This document shows, in pieces, positions 1 through 7,371 of a stretch of DNA of 17,095 bases. A program made the translations under genes and the position numbers. Positions within the stretch are counted from its first letter, which is position 1. The number at the start of each line of letters is the position of its first letter. The DNA is from Bacteroidales bacterium UBA3382 (GTDB lineage: Bacteria; Bacteroidota; Bacteroidia; Bacteroidales; UBA932): positions 1-17,095 of the forward strand of contig DEPW01000035.1 in NCBI GenBank assembly GCA_002358965.1. The letters run 5' to 3'. Below the pieces are notes generated by a model, which was given only the letters and a program-made list of their open reading frames with translations, was not told where the DNA came from and made no database searches.

Positions 1-100
1 ACATCCCCCATGTAGGCACGCTCGCCCCCTCCGGAACGCACTACAAGGCCGGCAGGCGGCCGCAGACGATACCCCGCCGACCGGGGCGGATTTACCCAGC
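1..100. other. Unassigned GC-rich left edge with short hairpin
   Basis: These bases lie downstream of glyS and are visibly richer in G and C than the rest of the window. A perfect 5-bp stem (CCCCG/CGGGG, 72-76 with 82-86, 5-base loop) sits 15 bases past the glyS stop, but no T-run follows it on the minus strand, so it is a weak terminator candidate. One minus-strand frame stays open to the edge and contains possible GTG and ATG starts, so a neighbouring gene could begin here. I recognise no protein in it. Confidence 0.3.
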
Positions 101-1645
101 CTACAGCCCTATCTTCTTGTACAACTCCCTGAAACCGGCTTCTTTCTCGACCAAGGCGCGTACTTCGGAAACCGGAACCCTGTCCTGACGCATACTGTCT
201 CTGTAACGGACCGTAACGCAACCGTCCTGGAGGCTGTCGTGGTCAACAGTGATGCACAGCGGGGTTCCTATGGCGTCCTGACGGCGATACCTCTTGCCGA
301 TCGAGTCCTTTTCGTCGTAAACGACATTGAAGTCGTATTTGAGTTCATCGACGATTTTCTGGGCCAGTTCAGGAAGTCCGTCTTTCTTGATAAGCGGGAG
401 TATGGCGGCCTTGACCGGAGCGAGGGCTGCAGGAATGCGTAGCACATCGCGCATCTCTCCGTTTTCCAACTGCTCTTCGCAATATGCGGCAGAGAGCACT
501 TGCAGCACCATACGATCCACACCTATGGAAGTCTCAACTACATAAGGCACATAGCTTTCGTTGGTCTCGGGATCGAAATACTGGAGCTTCTTGCCGGATA
601 CGCGCTGGTGGTTGCCCAGATCGAAGTCCGTACGCGAATGCACTCCTTCCACCTCCTTGAAGCCGAACGGGAAGTTGAACTCTATATCGGTAGCGGCATT
701 GGCGTAGTGGGCGAGTTTTTCATGATCGTGGAACCTGTAATTGTCATCACCGAACCCGAGGGCGCGATGCCATTTCATGCGCATTTCCTTCCAGTAGTTG
801 AACCACTTCATCTCCTCGCCCGGGCGCACGAAGAACTGCATCTCCATCTGTTCGAACTCCCTCATACGGAATATGAACTGGCGTGCGACGATCTCATTGC
901 GGAAAGCCTTGCCTATCTGGGCTATTCCGAACGGAAGTTTCATACGGCCGGTCTTATACACATTAAGGAAATTGACAAAAATGCCCTGGGCCGTTTCCGG
1001 ACGGAGATAGATGGTACTTGCGCCTTCGGCGACGGAGCCTATCTGGGTCGAAAACATGAGATTGAACTGACGCACTTCGGTCCAGTTCTTGGTACCTGAT
1101 ACCGGGCATACTATCTCACAGTCGATTATGAGCTGACGGAGAGCTTCCAGATCGTTGGCATTCAGGGCTTCGGTCAGACGCGAGCGGACGCTGTCGATCT
1201 TCCCCTGGTTACGGAGCACATTCGGATTGGTTGCACGGAACTGCTCCTCGTTGAAAGCATCGCCGAATTTCTTGCGGCCCTTCTCGATGTCCTTGGCGAT
1301 TTTTTCTTCCAATTTTCCTATATAATCCTCGACAAGCACATCGGCACGGTATCTCTTTTTGGAATCCTTGTTGTCGATAAGAGGATCGTTGAACGCGCTC
1401 AGGTGGCCGGATGCCTCCCATGTCTTGGGATGCATGAAGATAGCGGCATCGATTCCGACGATATTTTCATGGAGTTTGACCATGAAATCCCACCAGTAGC
1501 GCTTTATGTTGTTTTTCAGCTCGACGCCGTTCTGCCCGTAGTCATAAACGGCCCCGAGTCCGTCGTAAATTTCGCTCGAAGGGAAAATGAATCCGTATTC
1601 CTTGCAGTGAGCGACGAGTTTCTTAAAAAGTTCTTCCTGTGTCAT
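101..1645 (-). CDS. glyS: Glycyl-tRNA synthetase (single-chain, homodimeric type)
   Basis: Charges tRNA-Gly with glycine using ATP, in the cytoplasm. The 514-residue protein is the alpha2 type found in archaea, eukaryotes and many bacteria, not the alpha2beta2 GlyQ/GlyS type. Visible marks are the N-terminal class II region with G-x-V-Y-D-Y-G near residues 31-37, an insertion rich in Lys and Glu at about 95-175, the FNLMF segment at 194-198, the RPETAQG segment at 215-221, class II motif 2 (FRNE at 248-251, then REFEQMEMQFF at 262-272), motif 3 with GVDRM near 378, and a C-terminal anticodon-binding domain from about 405. It is the last gene of the suf-folK run, 13 bases after folK. No own promoter box is evident in that gap, so co-transcription is likely. 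Identity is secure. Confidence 0.97.
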   Translation of the reverse strand: MTQEELFKKLVAHCKEYGFIFPSSEIYDGLGAVYDYGQNGVELKNNIKRYWWDFMVKLHENIVGIDAAIFMHPKTWEASGHLSAFNDPLIDNKDSKKRYRADVLVEDYIGKLEEKIAKDIEKGRKKFGDAFNEEQFRATNPNVLRNQGKIDSVRSRLTEALNANDLEALRQLIIDCEIVCPVSGTKNWTEVRQFNLMFSTQIGSVAEGASTIYLRPETAQGIFVNFLNVYKTGRMKLPFGIAQIGKAFRNEIVARQFIFRMREFEQMEMQFFVRPGEEMKWFNYWKEMRMKWHRALGFGDDNYRFHDHEKLAHYANAATDIEFNFPFGFKEVEGVHSRTDFDLGNHQRVSGKKLQYFDPETNESYVPYVVETSIGVDRMVLQVLSAAYCEEQLENGEMRDVLRIPAALAPVKAAILPLIKKDGLPELAQKIVDELKYDFNVVYDEKDSIGKRYRRQDAIGTPLCITVDHDSLQDGCVTVRYRDSMRQDRVPVSEVRALVEKEAGFRELYKKIGL

Positions 1646-1658
1646 ATCTGAAAAAAAA

Positions 1659-2240
1659 TTATTTTAATTCGTTCAACAGCTGCCTTACAGATTTGCCCGT
1701 AACGGGATCTATGTATTCGGGAACTGCCTCGGCAATAGGTTCGAGCACGAAAAGGCGCTGCCTGTACAGGGGGTGCGGAATCGTAAGATCATCGCTCTTG
1801 TATATGAGCCCCCCATAGAAAATAATGTCTATGTCTATCGTGCGCGGGCGGTAAATCCTCTTTCCGCCGTCATCATACAGAGGAAGGTTCAGGTCCCTTC
1901 CGAGACTCTGCTCGATATTCTTGACGATTGTAAGCAGCTCCTGCGGAGACTTATCGCTTAAGAATACGGCGGCCATATTCAGGAAAGGTTCCAGCTGCGA
2001 ACCTTCCGGCCAGGCAGGATACTCGTATATTCCGGATTTCCACACTTTAGGGCGGTCTACATGGATTCCCTGGTCGAAAGGCACCATCCTGGCCCATTGC
2101 TGCTCTATCAGCGCGGAATAATATATTTCTTTCTCGAGCATGTCGCAAGCGCGCAACAGGTAGCCCTTCCTGTCGCCTGAATTGCTGCCGAGAAGGAAGA
2201 CAACCGGATTGTATGCATCACCGACAAACATGTTCCCCAT
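1659..2240 (-). CDS. folK: 2-amino-4-hydroxy-6-hydroxymethyldihydropteridine pyrophosphokinase (HPPK)
   Basis: Transfers pyrophosphate from ATP to 6-hydroxymethyl-7,8-dihydropterin, a step of folate synthesis before dihydropteroate synthase. The FLLGSNSGDR segment (residues 15-24) is the family N-terminus. The C-terminal half has RPRTIDIDIIFYGG (131-144) with the metal-binding pair Asp136 and Asp138, then HPLYRQR with the conserved His at 156. The protein is 193 residues, longer than the usual 155-165. The excess lies mainly between about 44 and 68, before the SxIYE segment. Start is ATG at 2240; a second ATG nine bases downstream is equally possible. The gene lies 12 bases after the sufT-like gene and 13 before glyS, in one transcription unit. 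Other folate genes are not in the window. Confidence 0.93.
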   Translation of the reverse strand: MGNMFVGDAYNPVVFLLGSNSGDRKGYLLRACDMLEKEIYYSALIEQQWARMVPFDQGIHVDRPKVWKSGIYEYPAWPEGSQLEPFLNMAAVFLSDKSPQELLTIVKNIEQSLGRDLNLPLYDDGGKRIYRPRTIDIDIIFYGGLIYKSDDLTIPHPLYRQRLFVLEPIAEAVPEYIDPVTGKSVRQLLNELK

Positions 2241-2252
2241 CGCAAATGAAAG

Positions 2253-2561
2253 TTACAGCAGACCGAGTTCCGAAAGAGCCTCGTCGGTCATCATTTCCTT
2301 TCCCCATTGCGGCTCGAACACGAGGTCTATCTTCACATCGACGACTCCGGGTACATCCCTTACGGCCGACTCCACCTCCGATATGATGGTGTCGGCAATC
2401 GGGCATGTCGGAGAAGTCAGAGTCATCTTGACATATACATTGTGATCTTCATCGACTTTGATTTCGTAAATGAGCCCGAGATCGTATACATTCACCGGTA
2501 TGTCCGGATCGTAAACCTGCCTCAGGGCCCTTACTATGTCCCTTTCAAGATTCATTTTCAT
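2253..2561 (-). CDS. sufT: MIP18-family (DUF59) Fe-S cluster maturation protein, SufT-like
   Basis: A 102-residue protein made of one MIP18/DUF59 domain. The diagnostic segments are DPDIPVNVYDLGLIY (residues 18-32) and MTLTSPTCPIADTI (46-59), with Cys53 the conserved cysteine. Family members of this type, in SUF operons or free-standing, help Fe-S proteins mature and do not form clusters themselves. Its start overlaps the sufE stop by four bases (ATGA), which supports coupling and an Fe-S role. An AAAGGAG element at 2563-2569 sits only one base from the first ATG but seven bases from a second in-frame ATG at 2555, so translation may begin there, giving 100 residues. The symbol sufT is given by similarity and location; the phenylacetate-pathway relative PaaD is unlikely here. 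Confidence 0.88.
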   Translation of the reverse strand: MKMNLERDIVRALRQVYDPDIPVNVYDLGLIYEIKVDEDHNVYVKMTLTSPTCPIADTIISEVESAVRDVPGVVDVKIDLVFEPQWGKEMMTDEALSELGLL

Positions 2562-2992
2562 TCTCCTTTAGGCACGGAAGAGTATTCCGCCGCAATTTGT
2601 TTCATACGAGCTATCATCGATACCAGGCCGTTCGACCTCGTAGGAGATAGATTGTCCTTCAATCCTATCTGGCCGATGAAACCGAAATCGTACACGGCAA
2701 TGTCATCGGGTCTTTCACCGGAACAGACCTTGACAAGTAACGAGATGATGCCTTTGGTGATGATGGCATCGCTGTCGGCAGTAAAGTACAGCTTCCCGTC
2801 TTCAAGCCTGTAATCCAGCCAGACGCGCGACTGGCAGCCTTTTATCAGTTTGTCATCGGTCTTCGCTCCCTCGTCCATGGGGGGCAGAGATTTTCCAAGC
2901 TCTATCAAATATTCGTATTTGTCCAGCCATTCGTCAAAATAGCCGAACTCTTCGACTATCTGCCTTTCAGTCTGTATTGATTGTTCTGACAT
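2558..2992 (-). CDS. sufE: Cysteine desulfuration protein SufE
   Basis: Accepts persulfide sulfur from SufS and hands it to the SUF scaffold. With the ATG at 2992 the protein has 144 residues, close to the family length of about 140. It shows the N-terminal helix with FDEWLDKYEYLIELGKSLP (19-37) and the reactive cysteine Cys53 in GCQSRVW. The open frame extends to a TTG at 3013 that overlaps the sufS stop, but the ATG gives the usual SufE N-terminus (MSEQ... before VEEF) and is preferred. It lies 17 bases after sufS and overlaps the sufT-like gene by four bases at its end. The gene order sufS-sufE leaves its partner in no doubt. Confidence 0.95.
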   Translation of the reverse strand: MSEQSIQTERQIVEEFGYFDEWLDKYEYLIELGKSLPPMDEGAKTDDKLIKGCQSRVWLDYRLEDGKLYFTADSDAIITKGIISLLVKVCSGERPDDIAVYDFGFIGQIGLKDNLSPTRSNGLVSMIARMKQIAAEYSSVPKGE

Positions 2993-3009
2993 ATCCTTGC
3001 TCGTTTTTA

Positions 3010-4230
3010 TCAACCCAACATCTTGATGGCCTTGTCAAGAGATTCCATGAAAAAGTCCACCTCTTCTTTCGTATTGTAAGGCAAAAGCGAAACACGCAGC
3101 ATGCCGGTAACGCCGAAACGATCCATCAGCGGTTCGGCGCAAAGCTGTCCCGAACGCACCGCTATGCCCATCTTGTCCAAAACGAGAGCCAGGTCTTCGT
3201 GATGTATGCCTTCGGTAACGAATGAAAACAGCGGTATCCTGCCTGATTCCACTGACCCGAAAAGCCTGATCCTCGGATCGGACACAAGTCTTTCGTACAT
3301 GTAGGCAGTCAGACCGTCTACATACCGGGAAGCTTCCTGCGAACACATTTTCGCAGCATACTCCAATGCCGGAGTAAAAGTCGACTGTCCGGTAAAATTG
3401 GGAGTACCCGCCTCGAATTTCAAAGGCAGCGGAGCATAAGTCGTATGCCCGAAAGTAACCCTGCCGACCATTTCCCCTCCTCCCATATACGGAGGCATCT
3501 CCTCAAGCAAACAGCGCTTCCCGTATACGACGCCTGTCCCGGTAAGGGCATAGGCCTTATGTCCGGAAAACACATAGAAATCGCAATCCATCCGCCTTAC
3601 GTCTGGCTTGCGATGGACTATTCCCTGCGCCCCGTCAATCAGAACCGGTATGTTCCTTTCGTGCGCCGCCCGGATTATCTCCTCCACAGGATTCACTACA
3701 CCGAGCACATTGGAGATGTGCGTCACCGCGACTATGCGTACAGGCCCGTCGAGCAGTCTGTCCAAAGCGGAAAGATCCAAGGTCCCGTCGTCACAGACGG
3801 GAATGACCCTCAGCGCAGCCCCTTTGCGCATTGCCGCAAGCTGCCATGAAACTATGTTGGAATGATGTTCCGCGGCGGATACGAGGATTATGTCCCCTTT
3901 TGAAACGAACCTTTCGCAAAACGAAGATGCGACAAGATTGATTCCTGCGGTCGCACCGGAAGTGAAGACAATCTCCTCTTTGGAAGCGGCCCCGATGAAA
4001 TCCCTCACTGACTCGCGTGCCTGCTCATATACCATGGTAGCATCTTCGGCCCAACGATGCACTCCCCTGTGTATGTTGGCATTGCATTCCTTCAGAAGCC
4101 TTTCGGCCTGTCTTATGACGGCATAGGGCTTCTGGGAAGTAGCCGCGTTGTCAAAATACACCAACGGCCTTCCGTACACAGTCTCCTGCAAAGCGGGAAA
4201 ATCAGCCCTAATCTTATCTACATCGAACAT
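3010..4230 (-). CDS. sufS: Cysteine desulfurase SufS
   Basis: PLP enzyme that removes sulfur from L-cysteine as an enzyme-bound persulfide for Fe-S assembly. With the ATG at 4230 it has 406 residues, matching the family. The N-terminus reads FPAL...VYFDNAATSQKP, His122/His123 stack on PLP (AAEHHSN), DGAQ is at 199-202, and Lys225 in FSGHK is the PLP Schiff-base lysine. Cys364 in RSGQLCAEPLM is the persulfide cysteine, although most group II enzymes have two His residues directly before it (GHHC). The frame runs on to a TTG at 4275, but that codon lies in the TAnnTTTG promoter box at 4273-4280, so the ATG is used. It is first of the five-gene run and is divergent from ruvA. The scaffold genes sufBCD are not in the window. 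Confidence 0.95.
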   Translation of the reverse strand: MFDVDKIRADFPALQETVYGRPLVYFDNAATSQKPYAVIRQAERLLKECNANIHRGVHRWAEDATMVYEQARESVRDFIGAASKEEIVFTSGATAGINLVASSFCERFVSKGDIILVSAAEHHSNIVSWQLAAMRKGAALRVIPVCDDGTLDLSALDRLLDGPVRIVAVTHISNVLGVVNPVEEIIRAAHERNIPVLIDGAQGIVHRKPDVRRMDCDFYVFSGHKAYALTGTGVVYGKRCLLEEMPPYMGGGEMVGRVTFGHTTYAPLPLKFEAGTPNFTGQSTFTPALEYAAKMCSQEASRYVDGLTAYMYERLVSDPRIRLFGSVESGRIPLFSFVTEGIHHEDLALVLDKMGIAVRSGQLCAEPLMDRFGVTGMLRVSLLPYNTKEEVDFFMESLDKAIKMLG

Positions 4231-4272
4231 ATAGCCAACTGTTTTAACCGGAACTTCCGGATAACGAAGTTG

Positions 4273-4280
4273 CAAATTTA
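4273..4280 (-). promoter_or_regulatory. -7 promoter box for sufS operon
   Basis: The minus strand reads TAAATTTG here, a perfect TAnnTTTG box of the Bacteroidota primary sigma factor. Transcription would start near 4269, leaving about 39 bases of leader before the ATG at 4230. I see no convincing TTG element at the expected -33 distance. Confidence 0.55.
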
Positions 4281-4296
4281 CAAAACTAATTACTTT

Positions 4297-4330
4297 TTTG
4301 TCCTAATTAGTAAGAAAAACCATAATTTTG
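4297..4330 (+). promoter_or_regulatory. Promoter for ruvA (TTTG, then TAnnTTTG)
   Basis: TTTG at 4297-4300 and TAATTTTG at 4323-4330 are separated by 22 bases, slightly longer than the usual 19-21. A start near 4335 places the first ATG of the frame (4332) before or at the transcript end, which argues for the ATG at 4359. The element sits beside the divergent sufS promoter. Confidence 0.55.
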
Positions 4331-4358
4331 CATGATTAACCAAGATGCTGACAGGACT

Positions 4359-4946
4359 ATGATTGATTATATCAAAGGCGAGCTTGTGGAACTGACCCCG
4401 ACAGAGGCCGTAATCGAAACCGGAGGAATCGGCTACAGCATACTGATATCATTGCAAAGCTTCTCCGCATTACAGGACAACAAAGCCGCAGCGACACTTT
4501 ATATCCATCACTATCTTCGTGAGGATGAGGAACTTTACTATGGTTTTGCCACTAAAGACGAAAGGGCATTGTTCAGGTTGCTCATCAGCGTATCCGGAAT
4601 CGGCGCCGGGACTGCAAGGATGATGCTATCCTCGATGACGAGTGATGAAATCCGCGATGCAATCATCGCTTCGGATGTTAATAAGATCAAGAGTATCAAG
4701 GGAATAGGTCTAAAAACAGCACAAAGGCTCATACTCGAACTCAAGGACAAGATAGTCAAAGGCGGAGCAGACAGCGGGATCATCAACACCAAACCGGGGT
4801 CGGAAATAATCGAAGAAGCCACCACCGCCCTTGTCATGCTCGGCTTTAGCAAAGCCAATGTGACAAAAGCCCTAAATGCCATAGAAAAAGAGCATCCGGG
4901 AGCATCCATAGAAGAATTGATTAAATTCGCTCTTAAACGATTGTGA
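4359..4946 (+). CDS. ruvA: Holliday junction branch migration protein RuvA
   Basis: Tetrameric DNA-binding subunit that holds the four-way junction open while RuvB rings pump DNA. The 195-residue protein begins MIDYIKGEL, the usual RuvA N-terminus, with the OB-fold in residues 1-64, helix-hairpin-helix motifs SGIGAGTA (79-86) and KGIGLKTA (114-121), and a C-terminal RuvB-contact domain from about 150 (ALVMLGFSK...). An upstream in-frame ATG at 4332 would add nine residues but lies at the promoter box, so 4359 was chosen. It stands alone: ruvB is about 12 kb away on the other strand, and no ruvC is in the window. Its stop codon overlaps the gcvH promoter. Confidence 0.96.
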   Translation: MIDYIKGELVELTPTEAVIETGGIGYSILISLQSFSALQDNKAAATLYIHHYLREDEELYYGFATKDERALFRLLISVSGIGAGTARMMLSSMTSDEIRDAIIASDVNKIKSIKGIGLKTAQRLILELKDKIVKGGADSGIINTKPGSEIIEEATTALVMLGFSKANVTKALNAIEKEHPGASIEELIKFALKRL

Positions 4947-4969
4947 AAAGCAATTTTTACCTATCTTTG
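4941..4969 (+). promoter_or_regulatory. Promoter for gcvH
   Basis: TTG at 4941-4943 and a perfect TATCTTTG box at 4962-4969, 18 bases apart. The upstream element is the last sense codon of ruvA. The leader (about 4974-5016) is A/T-rich and has no Shine-Dalgarno sequence, as is usual in Bacteroidota. Confidence 0.6.
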
Positions 4970-5016
4970 CAGCGCCTACGCAAGACATACATTAACAACA
5001 AATAAAATTAAAAATT

Positions 5017-5391
5017 ATGAACATTCCTGAAAATCTGAAATTCACAAAAGACCACGAATGGGTCAGTGTCAACGGTAACATCGCAACTATCGGAATTACC
5101 GACTATGCACAGGGCGAACTCGGCGAAATAGTTTTCGTAGATGTTCAGACCGAAGGCGAAGACCTCGCAGAAGGAGAGAGCCTCGGAGCCATCGAAGCCG
5201 TAAAGACCGTAGCCGATGTATTCATGCCGGTATCCGGAAAGGTTGTCGAATTCAACAAAGAGCTTGAAGGAGCGCCACAGCTTGTAAACCAGGATCCTTA
5301 CGGAAAAGGCTGGATTGTCAAAGTCGAAATGTCCAACCCTGCAGAAGTTGAAGGACTTTTGGATGCAGAAGCATACAAAGCACTTCTCTAA
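5017..5391 (+). CDS. gcvH: Glycine cleavage system H protein
   Basis: Lipoyl carrier that shuttles the aminomethyl group between the P, T and L proteins of the glycine cleavage system. The 124-residue length is typical. It opens with PENLKFTKDHEWV and has the lipoylation site GAIEAVKTVADV, in which Lys63 is the attachment residue. The C-terminal PYGKGWIVKVE segment is also a family mark. The gene is monocistronic, with its own promoter overlapping the ruvA stop and a hairpin terminator 20 bases after its stop. The partner genes gcvP and gcvT are not in the window, and I see no glycine riboswitch in the short leader. Confidence 0.97.
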   Translation: MNIPENLKFTKDHEWVSVNGNIATIGITDYAQGELGEIVFVDVQTEGEDLAEGESLGAIEAVKTVADVFMPVSGKVVEFNKELEGAPQLVNQDPYGKGWIVKVEMSNPAEVEGLLDAEAYKALL

Positions 5392-5410
5392 TCCGAAATC
5401 ATAGCAGAAA

Positions 5411-5448
5411 AAGGCTGTGGCCCTCATATTCGGCCACAGTCTTTTTTA
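5411..5448. terminator. Bidirectional terminator between gcvH and mnmG
   Basis: Arms 5412-5422 (AGGCTGTGGCC) and 5432-5442 pair over 11 positions with one G-T wobble and a 9-base loop. A six-T run follows on the plus strand, and an A-run (5408-5412) gives a T-run on the minus strand, so it can end both converging genes. Confidence 0.85.
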
Positions 5449-5454
5449 TTGCCG

Positions 5455-7350
5455 CTACCTGCCGAAATAAACCAGCAACACCGAAATGTCCGCCGGCGAC
5501 ACACCTGAAATCCGTGAAGCCTGGGCTATGGTACGCGGACGATATCGTTCCAATTTCTGACGGCACTCGATTGAAAGTGAGGATATGCGCGAATAATCGA
5601 AATTTTCCGGGATTTCCAAATCCTCCAGACGGGAGATTTTTTCAGCAATCCGCCTCTCCCGTTCTATGTAGCCTTTATATTTTTCGTTTATTTCCACGGC
5701 CTCCACGATTTCCTTCCTCATTGCGGAATCCACATCGTCCAAAAACGCCAATGTTCCACGTGGAACAATCTTCAAAAGCCCTTCGAGGGATGCCTGGGGG
5801 CGTGAAAGGGCATCAGCAATGGTCTTTCGCCCATTGACAGGCGCAGAACCGACAGACTCGAAATAAGGATTCAGGGTTTCGGACTTTATATACTGATTAC
5901 GACAAAAGTCTTCGAGCGTACTTATATGGCCGTACTTTTTCCGGAAATGATCATAGCGCTCCTGTGAAACGAGCCCGATTTTGTATCCAAGAGGGGTGAG
6001 TCGTAAATCAGCGTTGTCCTGTCTTAAAAGTATTCGGTATTCGGCACGCGAAGTAAACATCCTGTATGGTTCATCGACGCCTTTAGTTATCAGGTCGTCT
6101 ATAAGCACGCCTATATAGGAGTTGTCACGACGCAGGATGAAAGGCTCACGGGAATTGATCTTCAAATGCGCATTGATACCGGCAATGAGTCCCTGTGCTG
6201 CGGCTTCTTCATACCCTGTCGTACCGTTAACCTGACCGGCGAGATAGAGATTCGGCATGAGGCGTGACTCCAAAGTGGCATTTAACTGGGTCGGATCAAA
6301 AAAGTCATATTCGACGGCATAAGCCGGACGATATATCTTTGCGTGCTCAAGACCCTGGATCATACGCATTGCAGGAATCTGGACATCGATAGGAAGCGAA
6401 GAGGAAAAGCCTTGCAGATAATATTCATTTGTATCCGCGCCCTCGGGTTCGAGAAACAGCTGATGAGAGGTCTTGTCGGCGAAGGTACGCAGCTTGTCTT
6501 CGATGCTCGGACAATACCTCGGACCTATACCGGTTATCTTTCCGGAAAACAGCGGCGAGCGTTCGAAACCCGAACGGAGGATTTCATGTACACGCTCGTT
6601 AGTATGCAAGATGTAACAGTTCATCTGAGGCCTGCCGGACAATACCGGGGAAGTCCCCGGAAGATATGAAAAGCGTTCGGGAGCGGCATCGCCCGCTTGT
6701 CTGACAAGCAATGCCGTATCGACTGAAGATATGTCGATACGCGGAGGGGTGCCGGTCTTCATTCTTGCAGTACGGATTCCAAAAGAGGAAAGCTGCTCTG
6801 TCAGGAAATACGATGCCTTATCCCCCATCCTGCCTCCTTCGAAAGAGACATCGCCGATGAAAAGCCGGCCATTCAGGAAGGTACCCGCCGTCAGGACAAC
6901 CGCCTGAGATTCGAACACAGCGCCTGTAGCCGTAGATACCCCCGTGATTTTTGATTGTGAGAGCATCAGGGAGACCGCTGAATCCTGGTAAAGGTCTATG
7001 TTACAGTGACTTTCAATCTTCTTTCGCCATAGGGCGGTATAGAGGGTTTTGTCGCATTGAGCCCTTGGACTCCACATAGCCGGCCCTTTCGACCTGTTCA
7101 GCATCCGGAACTGCAATGTAGAGGCATCGGTGACTACGCCCATGTAGCCTCCGAGGGCGTCTATCTCCCGGACTATCTGCCCTTTGGCTATACCGCCGAT
7201 TGCAGGGTTGCAGGACATGGAGGCTATCTTTGTGAGATCCATCGTGACAAGCAACACCTTCGAACCGAGATTAGCCGCTGCCAAAGCAGCCTCGCAACCT
7301 GCATGCCCGGCGCCGACCACGATTATGTCATATTTACTCAATACAAACAT
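5455..7350 (-). CDS. mnmG: tRNA uridine-5-carboxymethylaminomethyl synthesis enzyme MnmG (GidA)
   Basis: FAD enzyme that, with MnmE, installs the 5-carboxymethylaminomethyl group on wobble U34 of certain tRNAs. The 631-residue length is normal. The N-terminal Rossmann motif is VVGAGHAGCE (11-20), followed by the family segment SCNPAIGGIAKGQIVREIDALGG (46-68). TAGTFLNGRLFIG and the late segment TSRAEYRILLRQDNADLRLTPLGY are further marks, and the C-terminal helical domain ends in the usual SPADISVLLVYF. It follows ybeY by 21 bases and is probably co-transcribed with it. mnmE is not in the window. The codons for VPRGT near the C-terminal third carry a perfect palindrome of parS type (separate entry). 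The ATG at 7350 is the only sensible start. Confidence 0.97.
   Translation of the reverse strand: MFVLSKYDIIVVGAGHAGCEAALAAANLGSKVLLVTMDLTKIASMSCNPAIGGIAKGQIVREIDALGGYMGVVTDASTLQFRMLNRSKGPAMWSPRAQCDKTLYTALWRKKIESHCNIDLYQDSAVSLMLSQSKITGVSTATGAVFESQAVVLTAGTFLNGRLFIGDVSFEGGRMGDKASYFLTEQLSSFGIRTARMKTGTPPRIDISSVDTALLVRQAGDAAPERFSYLPGTSPVLSGRPQMNCYILHTNERVHEILRSGFERSPLFSGKITGIGPRYCPSIEDKLRTFADKTSHQLFLEPEGADTNEYYLQGFSSSLPIDVQIPAMRMIQGLEHAKIYRPAYAVEYDFFDPTQLNATLESRLMPNLYLAGQVNGTTGYEEAAAQGLIAGINAHLKINSREPFILRRDNSYIGVLIDDLITKGVDEPYRMFTSRAEYRILLRQDNADLRLTPLGYKIGLVSQERYDHFRKKYGHISTLEDFCRNQYIKSETLNPYFESVGSAPVNGRKTIADALSRPQASLEGLLKIVPRGTLAFLDDVDSAMRKEIVEAVEINEKYKGYIERERRIAEKISRLEDLEIPENFDYSRISSLSIECRQKLERYRPRTIAQASRISGVSPADISVLLVYFGR
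5752..5767. promoter_or_regulatory. parS: parS-like ParB centromere site within mnmG
   Basis: The bases TGTTCCACGTGGAACA form a perfect 16-bp palindrome. They fit the widely conserved chromosomal parS pattern TGTTnCACGTGnAACA, which ParB binds to load onto DNA and organise the origin region. The site lies inside mnmG, where it encodes V-P-R-G-T, so both functions share the same bases. I found no second copy and no parA or parB gene in the window. ParB binding is an inference from the match. Confidence 0.78.
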
Positions 7351-7371
7351 ATATTACTAACTATCAATACA

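Noticed and set aside
500..1099. Plus-strand open frame of 199 residues over glyS
   Set aside because: Shadow of a conserved synthetase gene.
7344..7351. TAnnTTTG match on the minus strand at the mnmG start
   Set aside because: It overlaps the mnmG start codon, so it cannot drive mnmG from the ATG used; likely chance.
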